Positions 1 through 8,158 of a DNA stretch of 30,379 nt are shown piece after piece. The position numbers and the translations under genes are program-made. Origin of the DNA: NORP181 sp047623555 (GTDB taxonomy: Bacteria; Pseudomonadota; Alphaproteobacteria; Rhodobacterales; Rhodobacteraceae); contig JBLHMP010000049.1 in NCBI GenBank assembly GCA_047623555.1, positions 1 through 30,379 on the forward strand. Direction: 5' to 3'. The notes below the pieces were generated by a model. The model made no database searches and was not told where the DNA came from. It saw nothing but the letters and a program-made list of their open reading frames with translations. How positions within the stretch are numbered: the first letter of the stretch is position 1; the number at the start of each line of letters is the position of its first letter.

Positions 1-1
1 A

Positions 2-109
2 GCAGGAAAACCCGCGAAAGTTGCTCTCGTCGCCTTGATGCGAAGACTGATCATCCTCGTCAACACGCTGATCCGAGAGGATCGGGAATGGGAGAAAAAC
101 AGGGCTTGA
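2..109 (+). CDS. IS110-family transposase, C-terminal fragment
   Basis: This is an open frame running in from the window edge and ending at TGA 107-109. It encodes the end of a transposase: the residues AGKPAKVALVALMR followed by a hydrophobic helix and REDREWEK match the usual C-terminal tail of IS110/IS1111-type transposases (RuvC-like DEDD catalytic domain upstream, transposase_20 domain before this tail). Only 35 residues are inside the window, so neither the catalytic part nor the start can be judged. The assignment rests on the tail pattern alone. It is probably the 3' end of a full or partial insertion sequence lying to the left. The frame stays open again directly after the stop. Confidence 0.75.
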   Translation, partial: AGKPAKVALVALMRRLIILVNTLIREDREWEKNRA

Positions 110-142
110 TTAAGACGGATACTACAAGATCGCCAGTATGAA

Positions 143-328
143 ATGTCAGAACGGGCCAATGAGGCCCGGGAAAAAGCACGCGATAAAGAATGGGACAAGG
201 AAAACAAATCTCTACAAAAGGAATTTGAAAAGCAGAATAAAGAGGCCGTGCTCAAGAGCGAAATGAATATGGTGCTAACCCGTTTGACGATTATTGAAAT
301 GCAGCTGCTGTCTTTTCCGAAGCGATAG
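143..328 (+). CDS. Small charged coiled-coil-like ORF, possibly a gene remnant
   Basis: A 61-residue ORF rich in Lys, Glu and Asp (residues 1-40) with a hydrophobic C-terminal segment (VLTRLTIIEMQLL). It looks like an amphipathic helix or coiled coil. I do not recognise a family. The same frame is open upstream back to the transposase stop at 107-109, with no good ribosome-binding site before ATG 143. It could be the 3' end of a host gene cut by the IS110 element, or a non-coding run. Nothing in the neighbouring chromate genes explains it. Confidence 0.35.
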   Translation: MSERANEAREKARDKEWDKENKSLQKEFEKQNKEAVLKSEMNMVLTRLTIIEMQLLSFPKR

Positions 329-344
329 GTCTGTCTCGCATGGC

Positions 345-373
345 TTGACAATACCCTGTCTATGCGCTTGTTG
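345..373 (+). promoter_or_regulatory. Possible promoter of the chromate operon
   Basis: A perfect TTGACA at 345-350 lies about 105 bases before the chrB-like start. The best-placed -10 partner after a 17-base spacer (around 368-373, TTGTTG) is poor, so only the -35 element is persuasive. No operator dyad is obvious between here and the start codon. Confidence 0.25.
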
Positions 374-455
374 CCAGGTATGGGGATGTCCGCGAACGCC
401 CCGTGAGGCGCAAGCTCAAGGTTCGCATGTTTCCGCTTTGAAAAGGACGCATGCC

Positions 456-1271
456 ATGGCTGCCCCAAACGAAATCACTGTCCCACAATTGTTACGCCTG
501 ATCGGAACCCCCGACGCGCCGGTTATTGTCGATATATCCATTGATCCGGATTTTGCCGATGATCCCTATCTGATCCCCGGATCCTTTCGCCACCCGCACA
601 CTGATTTGCCCGGTCTGGTTGACCGCATTGCTGGACGGCCCTGTGTGATTACCTGTCAACGCGGTATCAAGCTCAGCCAAGGCATCGTTGCCTGGTGGTG
701 CAGCGATGGCCATAGCGCCGAATACCTATCCGGCGGCATGTATGGTTGGCGAGATCACAAAGACACCCAACGCATCCCCGCCGCCGCCCTGCCCACGCCC
801 ATTGCGGGCAGCACCCTGTGGGTGACGCGGCATCGCCCGAAAATAGACCGCATCGCCTGCCCGTGGCTGATCCGGCGGTTTGTTGATCCACAGGCGCGAT
901 TTCTGTTTGTGTCCCCTGTTGAGGTATCCGGCGTTGCCGATCGGTTCAACGCCACCCCGTTTGATATTGAGAACGTATTCTGGTCGCACCGGGGTGACAA
1001 ATGCACCTTTGACACCATGATTGACGAATTCGAGCTGCACAGCCCGGCAATGGATCGGCTGGCCCAGGTTGTCCGTGCCGCAGATACCGACAGCCATGAT
1101 CTGGCGCCACAAGCCGCCGGTTTGCTGGCAATCTCGGTTGGGCTGTCGCGGCAATACAAGGATGATACCAAACAACTTGAGGCCGGAATGGCGATTTATG
1201 ACGCGCTGTATCGCTGGGCCCGCGATGGTTTTGACGAAGGCCATGACTGGCCGACAGGACGCGGCAAATGA
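456..1271 (+). CDS. chrB: Rhodanese-ChrB fusion, chromate resistance protein
   Basis: A 271-residue protein of the chromate-resistance ChrB type. Residues about 8-105 form a rhodanese-like domain (VIVDIS strand, then ITCQRG with candidate active-site Cys67, then the LSGGMYGW segment). Residues about 120-271 match the ChrB C-terminal domain, with RHRPKIDRIACPWLIRRFVD as its hallmark and Cys135 inside it. In characterised systems ChrB acts in chromate sensing or resistance alongside the ChrA efflux pump. The frame is open further upstream, but ATG 456 is chosen because AAAAGGAC at 441-448 is a well-spaced Shine-Dalgarno and family homology begins there. The stop overlaps the chrA start by four bases (ATGA), indicating translational coupling. 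Whether the rhodanese domain transfers sulfur or only binds an oxyanion is not visible. Confidence 0.85.
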   Translation: MAAPNEITVPQLLRLIGTPDAPVIVDISIDPDFADDPYLIPGSFRHPHTDLPGLVDRIAGRPCVITCQRGIKLSQGIVAWWCSDGHSAEYLSGGMYGWRDHKDTQRIPAAALPTPIAGSTLWVTRHRPKIDRIACPWLIRRFVDPQARFLFVSPVEVSGVADRFNATPFDIENVFWSHRGDKCTFDTMIDEFELHSPAMDRLAQVVRAADTDSHDLAPQAAGLLAISVGLSRQYKDDTKQLEAGMAIYDALYRWARDGFDEGHDWPTGRGK

Positions 1272-2512
1272 TTGGTTGGGGGGATATGGTGCGCATCTTT
1301 GGCCGCATCGGGCTGCTGTCGTTTGGCGGCCCCGCCGCCCAGATCGCGCTGATGCACCGCGAATTGGTGGAAGAGCGCGATTGGCTTGATGAACAAGGAT
1401 TTTTGCGCGCACTTTCCCTGTGCATGTTGCTTCCCGGACCCGAGGCAATGCAGCTGGCCACCTACGCCGGTTGGCGACTGCGCGGTGTGCCGGGGGGGCT
1501 GTTGGCGGGGCTGTTGTTTGTCGTTCCCGGTGCCTTAGTTATCGCCATTCTGGTCGGGCTTTACGCCAGTTATGGCCAGATAGATCTGGTTCAGGCGGCG
1601 TTTTTGGGCATCAAGGCAGCGGTCATTATCATCGTGCTGCAGGCGTTGATGAAAGTGTCCAAACGGGCGCTGACCGGGCGGTCGGCCTGGGTGATTGCCG
1701 CACTCGCCTTTGTGGCGATCTTTGCCTTTAGCCTGCCGTTTCCGCTGATCATCGCGCTGGCCGGTCTTTGGGGCTATCTGAGCACCAAAGCCAGCGACCA
1801 GCCCATCGTGCCGCCAACAACCCAAGCCACCCCGATCCGCACAACCGTGATCTGGATGGTGCTGTGGTTAACACCGTTGATCGCCCTGAGCCTGAGCGGG
1901 CAAACTCTGCTGGCCGAACTGGGCTGGTTCTTTGCCAAACTGGCGGTGGTGACCTTTGGCGGGGCCTATTCGGTGTTGGCCTATATGACGCAAACCGTGG
2001 TTGATGAGTATCACTGGATTTCCGCCGGTCAGATGATTGATGCGCTGGGATTGGCCGAAACCACCCCCGGGCCTCTTATCTTGGTGACACAGTTTGTTGC
2101 CATGCTAACCGGGCAATTGGCGTCCGGGCCACAAATGGCGTTGGCGGCAGGTGCCGTGGCGCTTTGGGCGACGTTTATGCCGTGTTTCCTGTGGATATTC
2201 CTTGCGGGGCCTTACCTTGACCAGATCGCCGCGCGTCCGCGCATTTCCGCCGCATTACAGGCGATCACCGCCGCCGTGGTTGGGGTGATCCTTAATCTGT
2301 CGGTCTGGTTCGCCCTGCATGTGCTGTTTGATACCGTCAGCCAATGGCAGTCGGGCCCGCTGTCGATGCCCGCCCCGCACCTCAGCAGTTTGAACGGCGC
2401 CGCCCTTGCCCTAACGGTAGTTGCCGCGGCTCTGATGCTTGGCCTGAAACGCGGTATGGGCGAGACATTGGCGGTTATTGCGGTTATCGGCGCGGGTATT
2501 CATTTGGTTTGA
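1268..2512 (+). CDS. chrA: Chromate transporter ChrA
   Basis: A 414-residue inner-membrane protein of the CHR superfamily, the long two-domain form. The N-terminal CHR domain carries RIGLLSFGGPAAQIALMHRE and LLPGPEAMQLATYAGW. The second CHR domain (from about residue 215) repeats the pattern as KLAVVTFGGAYSVLAYM and AETTPGPLILVTQFVA. Most of the remainder is hydrophobic helix. Family members export chromate by proton motive force; some carry sulfate or other oxyanions, so the substrate is inferred. It begins inside the stop of the upstream ChrB-type gene and is clearly its operon partner. Length is typical for the family and no frame break is seen. Confidence 0.9.
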   Translation: MIGWGDMVRIFGRIGLLSFGGPAAQIALMHRELVEERDWLDEQGFLRALSLCMLLPGPEAMQLATYAGWRLRGVPGGLLAGLLFVVPGALVIAILVGLYASYGQIDLVQAAFLGIKAAVIIIVLQALMKVSKRALTGRSAWVIAALAFVAIFAFSLPFPLIIALAGLWGYLSTKASDQPIVPPTTQATPIRTTVIWMVLWLTPLIALSLSGQTLLAELGWFFAKLAVVTFGGAYSVLAYMTQTVVDEYHWISAGQMIDALGLAETTPGPLILVTQFVAMLTGQLASGPQMALAAGAVALWATFMPCFLWIFLAGPYLDQIAARPRISAALQAITAAVVGVILNLSVWFALHVLFDTVSQWQSGPLSMPAPHLSSLNGAALALTVVAAALMLGLKRGMGETLAVIAVIGAGIHLV

Positions 2513-2575
2513 CGCAAAAAACTATCAAAGCGACCTTTTGTTCCTGTCAGAATCCCCTATGTTTGGGCCTCATAT

Positions 2576-2593
2576 GGCCCCCATATTGGGGCC
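2576..2593. promoter_or_regulatory. Dyad upstream of sspB
   Basis: GGCCCC (2576-2581) and GGGGCC (2588-2593) form a perfect 6-bp inverted repeat around a 6-base centre, 20 bases before the sspB start. It is flanked by further CATAT and ATGGGG pieces. It could be a hairpin in the leader or an operator; it is not followed by a T-run, so it is not a classical terminator of chrA. Confidence 0.3.
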
Positions 2594-2613
2594 CCGCATA
2601 ATGGGGAAACGTG

Positions 2614-3132
2614 ATGTCCACAGAGATTGATTATGGAAATCTGATGCATGACGCCATGCGCGGTCTGATCAAGACAGTGTTGCGCGATATTGCCAAAAAT
2701 GGCCTGCCCGGGTCGCACCATTTTTTCATCACCTTTGATACCACGCATCCGGACGCCGAACTGGCCGACTGGTTGTCCGACAGATACCCCGAAGAAATGA
2801 CCGTGGTCATTCAGCATTGGTTCAGCAATCTGATTGTCAGCGACGACAATTTCGCCATCACGCTAAATTTTGGCGATTCCCCGGAACCTTTGATCATTCC
2901 CTATGACGCGATCAAAACCTTTGTTGATCCGTCAGTCGAATTTGGCCTGCGCTTTGAATCCACCGAGGAGGAAGAGGCCTCTATCAGCCTGTTGCCAATC
3001 AACATCGACAAGGTAAAAGAACCCGCGTCTGAGACTGAGGCCGAACCTGATGGCGACAAGACTGAAGGCGATAAACCCAGTGCCGACAAACCGGACGCCG
3101 AAATCGTGTCGCTGGACAGTTTCCGCAAGTAG
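2614..3132 (+). CDS. sspB: ClpXP adaptor protein SspB (alpha type)
   Basis: A 172-residue SspB-family protein. SspB binds ssrA-tagged peptides from stalled ribosomes and delivers them to the ClpXP protease. The folded domain covers about residues 5-130 (IDYGNLMHDAMRGLIKTVL, then HHFFITFDT, YPEEMTVVIQHWF and IPYDAIKTFVDPSVEFGL). An acidic, Lys-containing linker follows (about 135-160), and the C-terminal peptide EIVSLDSFRK is the expected ClpX-docking tail. This architecture matches alphaproteobacterial SspB. ATG 2614 is preferred over GTG 2611 because GGGG at 2603-2606 is then seven bases away. It is a single gene, convergent with the secreted-protein gene. Confidence 0.92.
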   Translation: MSTEIDYGNLMHDAMRGLIKTVLRDIAKNGLPGSHHFFITFDTTHPDAELADWLSDRYPEEMTVVIQHWFSNLIVSDDNFAITLNFGDSPEPLIIPYDAIKTFVDPSVEFGLRFESTEEEEASISLLPINIDKVKEPASETEAEPDGDKTEGDKPSADKPDAEIVSLDSFRK

Positions 3133-3149
3133 CAGACCGGTTTAGACGG

Positions 3150-3701
3150 TTACTCGCGCGTCAAAAGCGTTGAGACCGACCGTTCAGGTTTGCCATTGCG
3201 CACCCGCGAAAAATCCAGATGCAGGCCACCTTGGGTCAGTGTCCGGTCAAACTGCTGCATTTCATAGCCACCATCGTCATTCACGAAGAGTGAATACACC
3301 GTCATTTTGTCGTCAATGACCCGCGCCCACACAAAGGGTTCGCCCTTCATCGGGTCCAGTTGCACCAAATGCCCAAACACATCTTTTTTCTGCGCCGCAG
3401 AAAAGACGTTCGGCCGGCCACTGGGAATGAAATCAATGGAATAGGATTTTTCTTTAATCCGTCCATCTGACTTAAAGGTGGTTGAGGTCCAGCTAACATT
3501 AAACCCGTCATCGGCCATAGAAATCTCAACACTCATATCACGTTTGTTTGACGTGCCATCCGTGTATTCGACATCGGCTGATCCGGAATATTTTCCTGTA
3601 AAGTCAGACAAATCGGCCATAGCGACCTGCGCGAACAGGACAAACAACAGCCCGGTTAGCAATCGTGGCATGATCGAAGGTTTAAGAAACGAAATACTCA
3701 T
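3150..3701 (-). CDS. Secreted protein of unknown function
   Basis: A 183-residue protein with a clear Sec signal peptide (MPRLLTGLLFVLFAQVAMA, cleavage expected after AMA, near residue 29). The mature part begins DLSDFTGKYSG and looks like an all-beta fold: short alternating strands, TSWTSTTF-like segments, and no cysteines. I recognise no family; the opening DFTGKYSGSADV resembles lipocalin-like or DUF-type periplasmic beta proteins only in a general way. ATG 3701 is chosen over the upstream in-frame ATG because AAAGGAC sits eight bases before it and the signal peptide starts cleanly there. It is monocistronic, convergent with sspB, with 17 bases between the stops. Confidence 0.75.
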   Translation of the reverse strand: MSISFLKPSIMPRLLTGLLFVLFAQVAMADLSDFTGKYSGSADVEYTDGTSNKRDMSVEISMADDGFNVSWTSTTFKSDGRIKEKSYSIDFIPSGRPNVFSAAQKKDVFGHLVQLDPMKGEPFVWARVIDDKMTVYSLFVNDDGGYEMQQFDRTLTQGGLHLDFSRVRNGKPERSVSTLLTRE

Positions 3702-3956
3702 GTTTATGTCCTTTTCAGCCAGAACCGGGGCCAGAACCGGGGCAACCACGTGACGCTGCAATTACGACCATATTACAACCTGTTGCGTATTGAACAATGA
3801 CCCACGTCAGCATTTTGGGCAAATTTGAACGCGCCGTTACCGCGTGGTGCCCTATACCTTGGCTGGCGAAACTTTTAGACTGTGGGCAACTGATCTGCTC
3901 CGACTCAAAACCGGGGCGTTTACACCCTTTGCGAACCTTATAACGGAGCCGACATC

Positions 3957-5348
3957 ATGTCCGACACCCGCACAGAAACCGATAGTTTTGGCCCCCTTGA
4001 GGTGCCTGCCGATAAATATTGGGGCGCACAGACGCAACGCTCGATCATAAATTTCCCGATTGGCTGGGAAAAACAACCCATCGCAATCGTGCGCGCCCTT
4101 GGCGTGATCAAAAAGGCCTGTGCGCAGGCCAACATGACGCTGGGCAAACTGGATGATACCCGTGGCAATGCGATTGTGCAGGCCGCAGGCGAAGTCATTG
4201 ACGGCAAATTAGATGACAATTTCCCGCTGGTTGTGTGGCAAACTGGCTCTGGCACCCAATCCAACATGAATTCCAACGAGGTCATTGCCAACCGCGCCAT
4301 TGAAATCCTTGGCGGTGTGATCGGCTCAAAAGATCCGATTCATCCCAATGATCACTGCAACATGGGCCAAAGCTCAAACGATGTGTTCCCCACAGCGATG
4401 CATATTTCTGCCGCTATGGCCGCGCATCAGGTGCTGTTGCCGGGACTTGAGAAAATGCATGCGGCGTTGCAGGCCAAGGTCGTGGAATTTGACGGCATCA
4501 TCAAAATTGGCCGTACCCATACCCAAGACGCCACACCGATCACCCTTAGTCAGGAATTTTCCGGCTATACCCATCAGGTGGCCATGGGTATTCAACGCGT
4601 CAAAGATGCGTTGGGGCGGATATTTGAACTGGCGCAGGGCGGCACCGCCGTTGGCACCGGGCTGAACACACAAGTTGGCTGGGCCGAAATGGTCGCCGCC
4701 AATATGTCCGAGATCACCGGCCTGCCCTTTGTTACCGCTCCGAATAAATTCGAGGCACTGGCGGCCCATGACGCCATGGTCGAAATCTCCGGCGCGCTAA
4801 AAACCGTATCAGCGTCGCTGTTTAAGATCGCCAATGATATCCGATTTTTGGGCTCGGGGCCCCGCTGTGGATTGGGCGAATTGATCCTGCCCGAAAACGA
4901 ACCCGGCAGTTCTATCATGCCTGGCAAGGTTAATCCGACCCAATGTGAGGCACTGACCCAGGTCTGTATTCAGGTGATGGGCAATGACGCTGCTGTTGGC
5001 TTTGCCGGCTCGCAGGGGCATTTTGAGCTGAATGTTTATAAACCAATGATGTCTTATAACGTATTGCAATCTATGCAGCTTTTGGGCGACGCGTCGTCGA
5101 CGTTCTCGGATAATCTGCTGGCCGGGCTTAAGGCTGACACCACGCGGATTGATAAGTTGCTGCATGAATCGCTGATGTTGGTGACGGCACTGGCGCCTGA
5201 AATCGGCTATGACAATGCCACCAAGGTCGCCAAAACCGCGCATAAGAACGGCACGACGCTGAAAGAAGAGGCGATTGCACTGGGATATGTCGACGAAGAG
5301 ACATTTGATCGTGTGGTGCGTCCGGAAAACATGATCGGGCCAAAGTGA
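3957..5348 (+). CDS. fumC: Fumarate hydratase, class II
   Basis: A 463-residue iron-independent fumarase of the aspartase/fumarase superfamily, interconverting fumarate and L-malate in the TCA cycle, cytosolic and tetrameric in the family. Visible family blocks are GSGTQSNMNSNEV (97-109), IHPNDHCNMGQSSND (128-142), GRTHTQDATP (185-194, with the general acid His188) and the signature GSSIMPGKVNPTQCE (317-331, catalytic Ser318). Length is normal. A CGGAG Shine-Dalgarno lies just before ATG 3957. The stop overlaps the ATG of the following DUF4169 gene by one base (TGATG), so the next two small genes are probably co-translated with fumC. Confidence 0.97.
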   Translation: MSDTRTETDSFGPLEVPADKYWGAQTQRSIINFPIGWEKQPIAIVRALGVIKKACAQANMTLGKLDDTRGNAIVQAAGEVIDGKLDDNFPLVVWQTGSGTQSNMNSNEVIANRAIEILGGVIGSKDPIHPNDHCNMGQSSNDVFPTAMHISAAMAAHQVLLPGLEKMHAALQAKVVEFDGIIKIGRTHTQDATPITLSQEFSGYTHQVAMGIQRVKDALGRIFELAQGGTAVGTGLNTQVGWAEMVAANMSEITGLPFVTAPNKFEALAAHDAMVEISGALKTVSASLFKIANDIRFLGSGPRCGLGELILPENEPGSSIMPGKVNPTQCEALTQVCIQVMGNDAAVGFAGSQGHFELNVYKPMMSYNVLQSMQLLGDASSTFSDNLLAGLKADTTRIDKLLHESLMLVTALAPEIGYDNATKVAKTAHKNGTTLKEEAIALGYVDEETFDRVVRPENMIGPK

Positions 5349-5524
5349 TGGTCCAACCGATTAATCTTAATCGGTTTCGCAAAGATAAAGCGCGCGCCAA
5401 AGGTAAGGTGCGCGCCGATACAAACGCGGTAAAATTCGGGCGCAGTAAGGCCGAAAAAACGCTGGTTCTAGTGCGTTCAGACAAGGCCCGCCGCGATCTG
5501 GACAGCCACGAGCAAGACACATGA
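5348..5524 (+). CDS. DUF4169 family small basic protein
   Basis: A 58-residue ORF reading MVQPINLNRFRKDKARAK and onward, rich in Lys, Arg and Ala. The pattern PINLNxxRKxKAR, then ANAVKFGRSKAEK, then SDKARRDLDSHE matches the short alphaproteobacterial DUF4169 proteins, for which no function is known to me. It is predicted to be almost entirely helical and highly positively charged, so nucleic-acid or ribosome contact is possible but unproven. It begins one base inside the fumC stop and overlaps the next gene by four bases (ATGA), giving a compact three-gene coupling. Confidence 0.85.
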   Translation: MVQPINLNRFRKDKARAKGKVRADTNAVKFGRSKAEKTLVLVRSDKARRDLDSHEQDT

Positions 5525-5745
5525 GCGGCCGACCGGCAAAACGATCCCTGACATTAAAAGGTCATCGCACGTCGGTATCTTTGGAAGATATGTTCTGGGA
5601 TGCGTTCCGCGACATTGCCGAGGCAGAAGGAAAGCCAATCAACGTGTTAACGGCCGAAATTGATGCAGATCGCGGGCTGGATATTGGGCTGGCGTCGGCA
5701 ATCCGGGTGTTTGTACTGCAACATTACCGAAGCAGACTAGACTAG
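5521..5745 (+). CDS. Ribbon-helix-helix domain protein
   Basis: A 74-residue protein. The stretch KRSLTLKGHRTSVSLEDMFW gives the beta ribbon and first helix, and DAFRDIAEAEGKPINVLTAEI the second helix of a ribbon-helix-helix DNA-binding fold (RHH_4 type). The final segment GLASAIRVFVLQHYRSRLD is the usual C-terminal helix of this family. It probably acts as a small dimeric DNA-binding protein, perhaps regulating its own operon; targets cannot be seen. It starts in the ATGA overlap with the DUF4169 gene and is the last gene of the fumC operon. Some databases label this family aryl-sulfate sulfotransferase, which the sequence does not support. Confidence 0.85.
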   Translation: MSGRPAKRSLTLKGHRTSVSLEDMFWDAFRDIAEAEGKPINVLTAEIDADRGLDIGLASAIRVFVLQHYRSRLD

Positions 5746-5818
5746 CCGTTCTTCCGCTGCGCACACCGTTTTAAGGGCCCTGCGCAACGGGGTTTCCATA
5801 GGGGTCTGAGACCGCAAA

Positions 5819-6721
5819 TCAAACAGAGGCTTGATAGATCTTGTCGATGTTGCTGCCCAATGCCGCGTTGAACGCTGCATCCGTCATCGACACGTCCAGC
5901 CCTTCGGTCAACGCTCTTGAAAAGCTGGCTATCATCGTGTCATTTTTCGACAGTCGCGCGCAGGCATCATCGGTTTTGTAACCGCCTGACAATGCCACAA
6001 CGCGCACCACCCGGGCATGGTTTGACAAGTCGGTGTATATATTGGCTTGCTCTGGGATTGTCAGTTTCAACATGACATCATCGCCCTCGGGCAAGGCATC
6101 CAACTGCGCCATAATTGCGGTTTTCATCAACGCTTCGGCTTCGGATTTGGTTGCGCTGTGAATGTTGATTTCGGGTTCAATAATCGGCATCAAACCGGCG
6201 GAAATCACCTCTTTGGCCACATCAAACTGCTGCGCTACAAGGCTGGCAATACCCGCAGCATCGGCCTCGTTGATAACTGACCGCATCTTGGTGCCATACA
6301 CGCCCAAACCTTTGGCACGCGCCAAAGTTGTCGTAAGACCCGGAATGATTTTCATCATCTGAACGCCATTAGCTTCGTCTTCTAAGCCTTTGTCAATCTT
6401 AAGGAAAGGAACCACGCCACGTTCGGACCACATGTATTCCGCTACCTGTTTTCCCTCAATGGTTTCATCCATTGTCCGCTCAAACAGGATCGCGGCAATC
6501 ACCTTGGCACTGGTGAAATCATCCGCCAAAATGATCCGTGCGCGCATTTTTTGCATCTCGGCAAACATGCCGGCATCGTCGGTCCAAAAATCCGGCGTTA
6601 CGCCATACAGGCCAAGCGCTTTGGGCGTAGAACCACCGCTTTGATCCAAAGCTGCTATAAATCCTGCGCCATTTTGCATTTGCTGCCGCTGGGCTATTTG
6701 GGTTGCGCCGTCATTTACCAT
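5819..6721 (-). CDS. Fructose-bisphosphate aldolase, class I
   Basis: A 300-residue Schiff-base aldolase of the bacterial class I type resembling Staphylococcus Fda; it cleaves fructose 1,6-bisphosphate to two triose phosphates (or the reverse in gluconeogenesis). Conserved blocks are GFIAALDQSGGSTPKAL (20-36), GVVPFLKIDKGL (102-113), YGTKMRS (142-148), PIIEPEINIH (179-188, catalytic Glu182 by alignment) and MLKLTIPEQ (217-225, Schiff-base Lys219 by alignment), then VVRVVALSGGY. ATG 6721 is chosen: AAAGGCA lies nine bases upstream and homologues start there, whereas the longer frame adds a non-homologous tail. It is convergent with the fumC operon. Confidence 0.93.
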   Translation of the reverse strand: MVNDGATQIAQRQQMQNGAGFIAALDQSGGSTPKALGLYGVTPDFWTDDAGMFAEMQKMRARIILADDFTSAKVIAAILFERTMDETIEGKQVAEYMWSERGVVPFLKIDKGLEDEANGVQMMKIIPGLTTTLARAKGLGVYGTKMRSVINEADAAGIASLVAQQFDVAKEVISAGLMPIIEPEINIHSATKSEAEALMKTAIMAQLDALPEGDDVMLKLTIPEQANIYTDLSNHARVVRVVALSGGYKTDDACARLSKNDTMIASFSRALTEGLDVSMTDAAFNAALGSNIDKIYQASV

Positions 6722-6805
6722 GAAAAATGCCTTTGTTTGATTCCAATGCTCGTATGTCCATAGCGCATTAACGGGGGGCACCATAAGGGCGGTTGCGCTA
6801 ACAGG

Positions 6806-8158
6806 TCAGTTGCGTCGTACGACACGCAGCCAAATGCCTTTGTCTGAGCGCACTGTCAGATGCGCCACTGGCACCGGATCGCGGCCTTCGATGCGTTCAA
6901 AGCGGAAATTTCGCAGCAACATCGATAGGATAAGCGGCCCTTCGACCATGGCAAAGCCAGCCCCCGGACAGACCCGCGCACCGGTCGAGAACGGAATATA
7001 GGCCTCGCGTTGGCATTTTTTGCCGTTCTCGGTCTGCCACCGCAGCGGATCAAAGCCATCGGGATTGCCCCACAACCGTTCATGGCGATGCAAATGCCAG
7101 GGGCTGATCACCAGTTGCGAACCCTTTGGAACCTTACGATCGCGAAACTGTTCAGGACAAGATGCCTCGCGCACCATCATCGGCACCGGCGGGTACAGAC
7201 GCAGTGATTCTCGGAATATATTACGACTTAACTTAAGCTTGGAAACTACTGAAAAATCGCATTTTTCCAACACCAGAGCCTCGAGTGCCACTCGATCCTG
7301 CCATTCGGGGTACAGCGCCATCAAATACAACGTCCAAGCCAAAGCCGAGGCGCTGGTTTCATGACCCGCCAGGAAAAAAATCGCCACCTGATCGACCATT
7401 TCGTCGGTGCTAAACCGCTCGCCCGTTTCCGGATCTGATGTGGTCATGATCTTGGTCGCCAGATCATCGGGCGCGGTTCCGGCCTCAATTTCAGCCATGC
7501 GATCCGTGGTCAATTGCGTGATCAACGTCCTGATTTCAGCGGCAGTTTCCTTGGTGTCGCGTTTGAAAAACCGTGGCATCCAGCGCGGCAAAGGGATCAA
7601 TGCGGCGATATTCAACAACGGTTGGCTGCGTTGATAATCGCGAAACCGCGAGAACACCCGCGAAGCAACCTCATTTTCGATCGGGATCGAGAATAGGGTT
7701 CGGAAAATCACGTCCGCGGCTGCGTGACTGGTGACCGCCTCAATTTCGACCTCGGTTCCGATCTGCGATTGCAACCGCCTCACCGCCGCCTCGGATGCCT
7801 CCCACATCGCCGGAAATATGTCGCGCAACCGGCCGCCTTCGAACGCTGGGTCGATGATACGGCGCTGGCGTTTCCAGGGCTCGCCATTGGTCAGGAACAC
7901 AGACTCACCTAATAACGGGCGCAACCCTTCGCTGATACGGTTCGATTTTGGGAAATCATCGGGGCGATCCTTAAGAACGGTTTTCACCAAATCCGGCTGG
8001 TTAAGCAGGAAAGACCGGAAAAACGGCGTACGGAACTCGGCCATCCAAGCGTGATATAACCGCGCGGGTTGTGCCGACAGCAGATCCTGACGAAACAGTT
8101 TTGCGTATTGCCGTAACGACACCTTTTTGGGTCGCGACGGGGGTTTGGGCGGCATCAT
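6806..8158 (-). CDS. Cytochrome P450
   Basis: A 450-residue heme monooxygenase. Visible are the I-helix oxygen-activation motif AGHET (264-268), the K-helix ExxR (Glu317, Arg320 in ESLRLYPP), the PxRW block (DPLRW, 370-374) and the heme-binding loop FSTGARVCPG (390-399) with axial Cys397. NGEPWKRQRR (91-100) is the C-helix. There is no N-terminal membrane anchor, so a soluble class I-type bacterial enzyme needing ferredoxin partners is likely; none is encoded nearby. The substrate is unknown. Fatty acid, terpene or alkane hydroxylation are all possible for related P450s. It starts within the ATGA overlap with the upstream hydrolase, so the two are one operon and probably one pathway. Confidence 0.93.
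   Translation of the reverse strand: MMPPKPPSRPKKVSLRQYAKLFRQDLLSAQPARLYHAWMAEFRTPFFRSFLLNQPDLVKTVLKDRPDDFPKSNRISEGLRPLLGESVFLTNGEPWKRQRRIIDPAFEGGRLRDIFPAMWEASEAAVRRLQSQIGTEVEIEAVTSHAAADVIFRTLFSIPIENEVASRVFSRFRDYQRSQPLLNIAALIPLPRWMPRFFKRDTKETAAEIRTLITQLTTDRMAEIEAGTAPDDLATKIMTTSDPETGERFSTDEMVDQVAIFFLAGHETSASALAWTLYLMALYPEWQDRVALEALVLEKCDFSVVSKLKLSRNIFRESLRLYPPVPMMVREASCPEQFRDRKVPKGSQLVISPWHLHRHERLWGNPDGFDPLRWQTENGKKCQREAYIPFSTGARVCPGAGFAMVEGPLILSMLLRNFRFERIEGRDPVPVAHLTVRSDKGIWLRVVRRN

Noticed and set aside
294..455. N-terminal extension of the ChrB-type protein
   Set aside because: No homology to the family and no ribosome-binding site before ATG 294; the start at 456 has both.
3719..3742. 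Two copies of CCAGAACCGGGG
   Set aside because: A 12-bp duplication just upstream of the secreted-protein start; too short and isolated to interpret.
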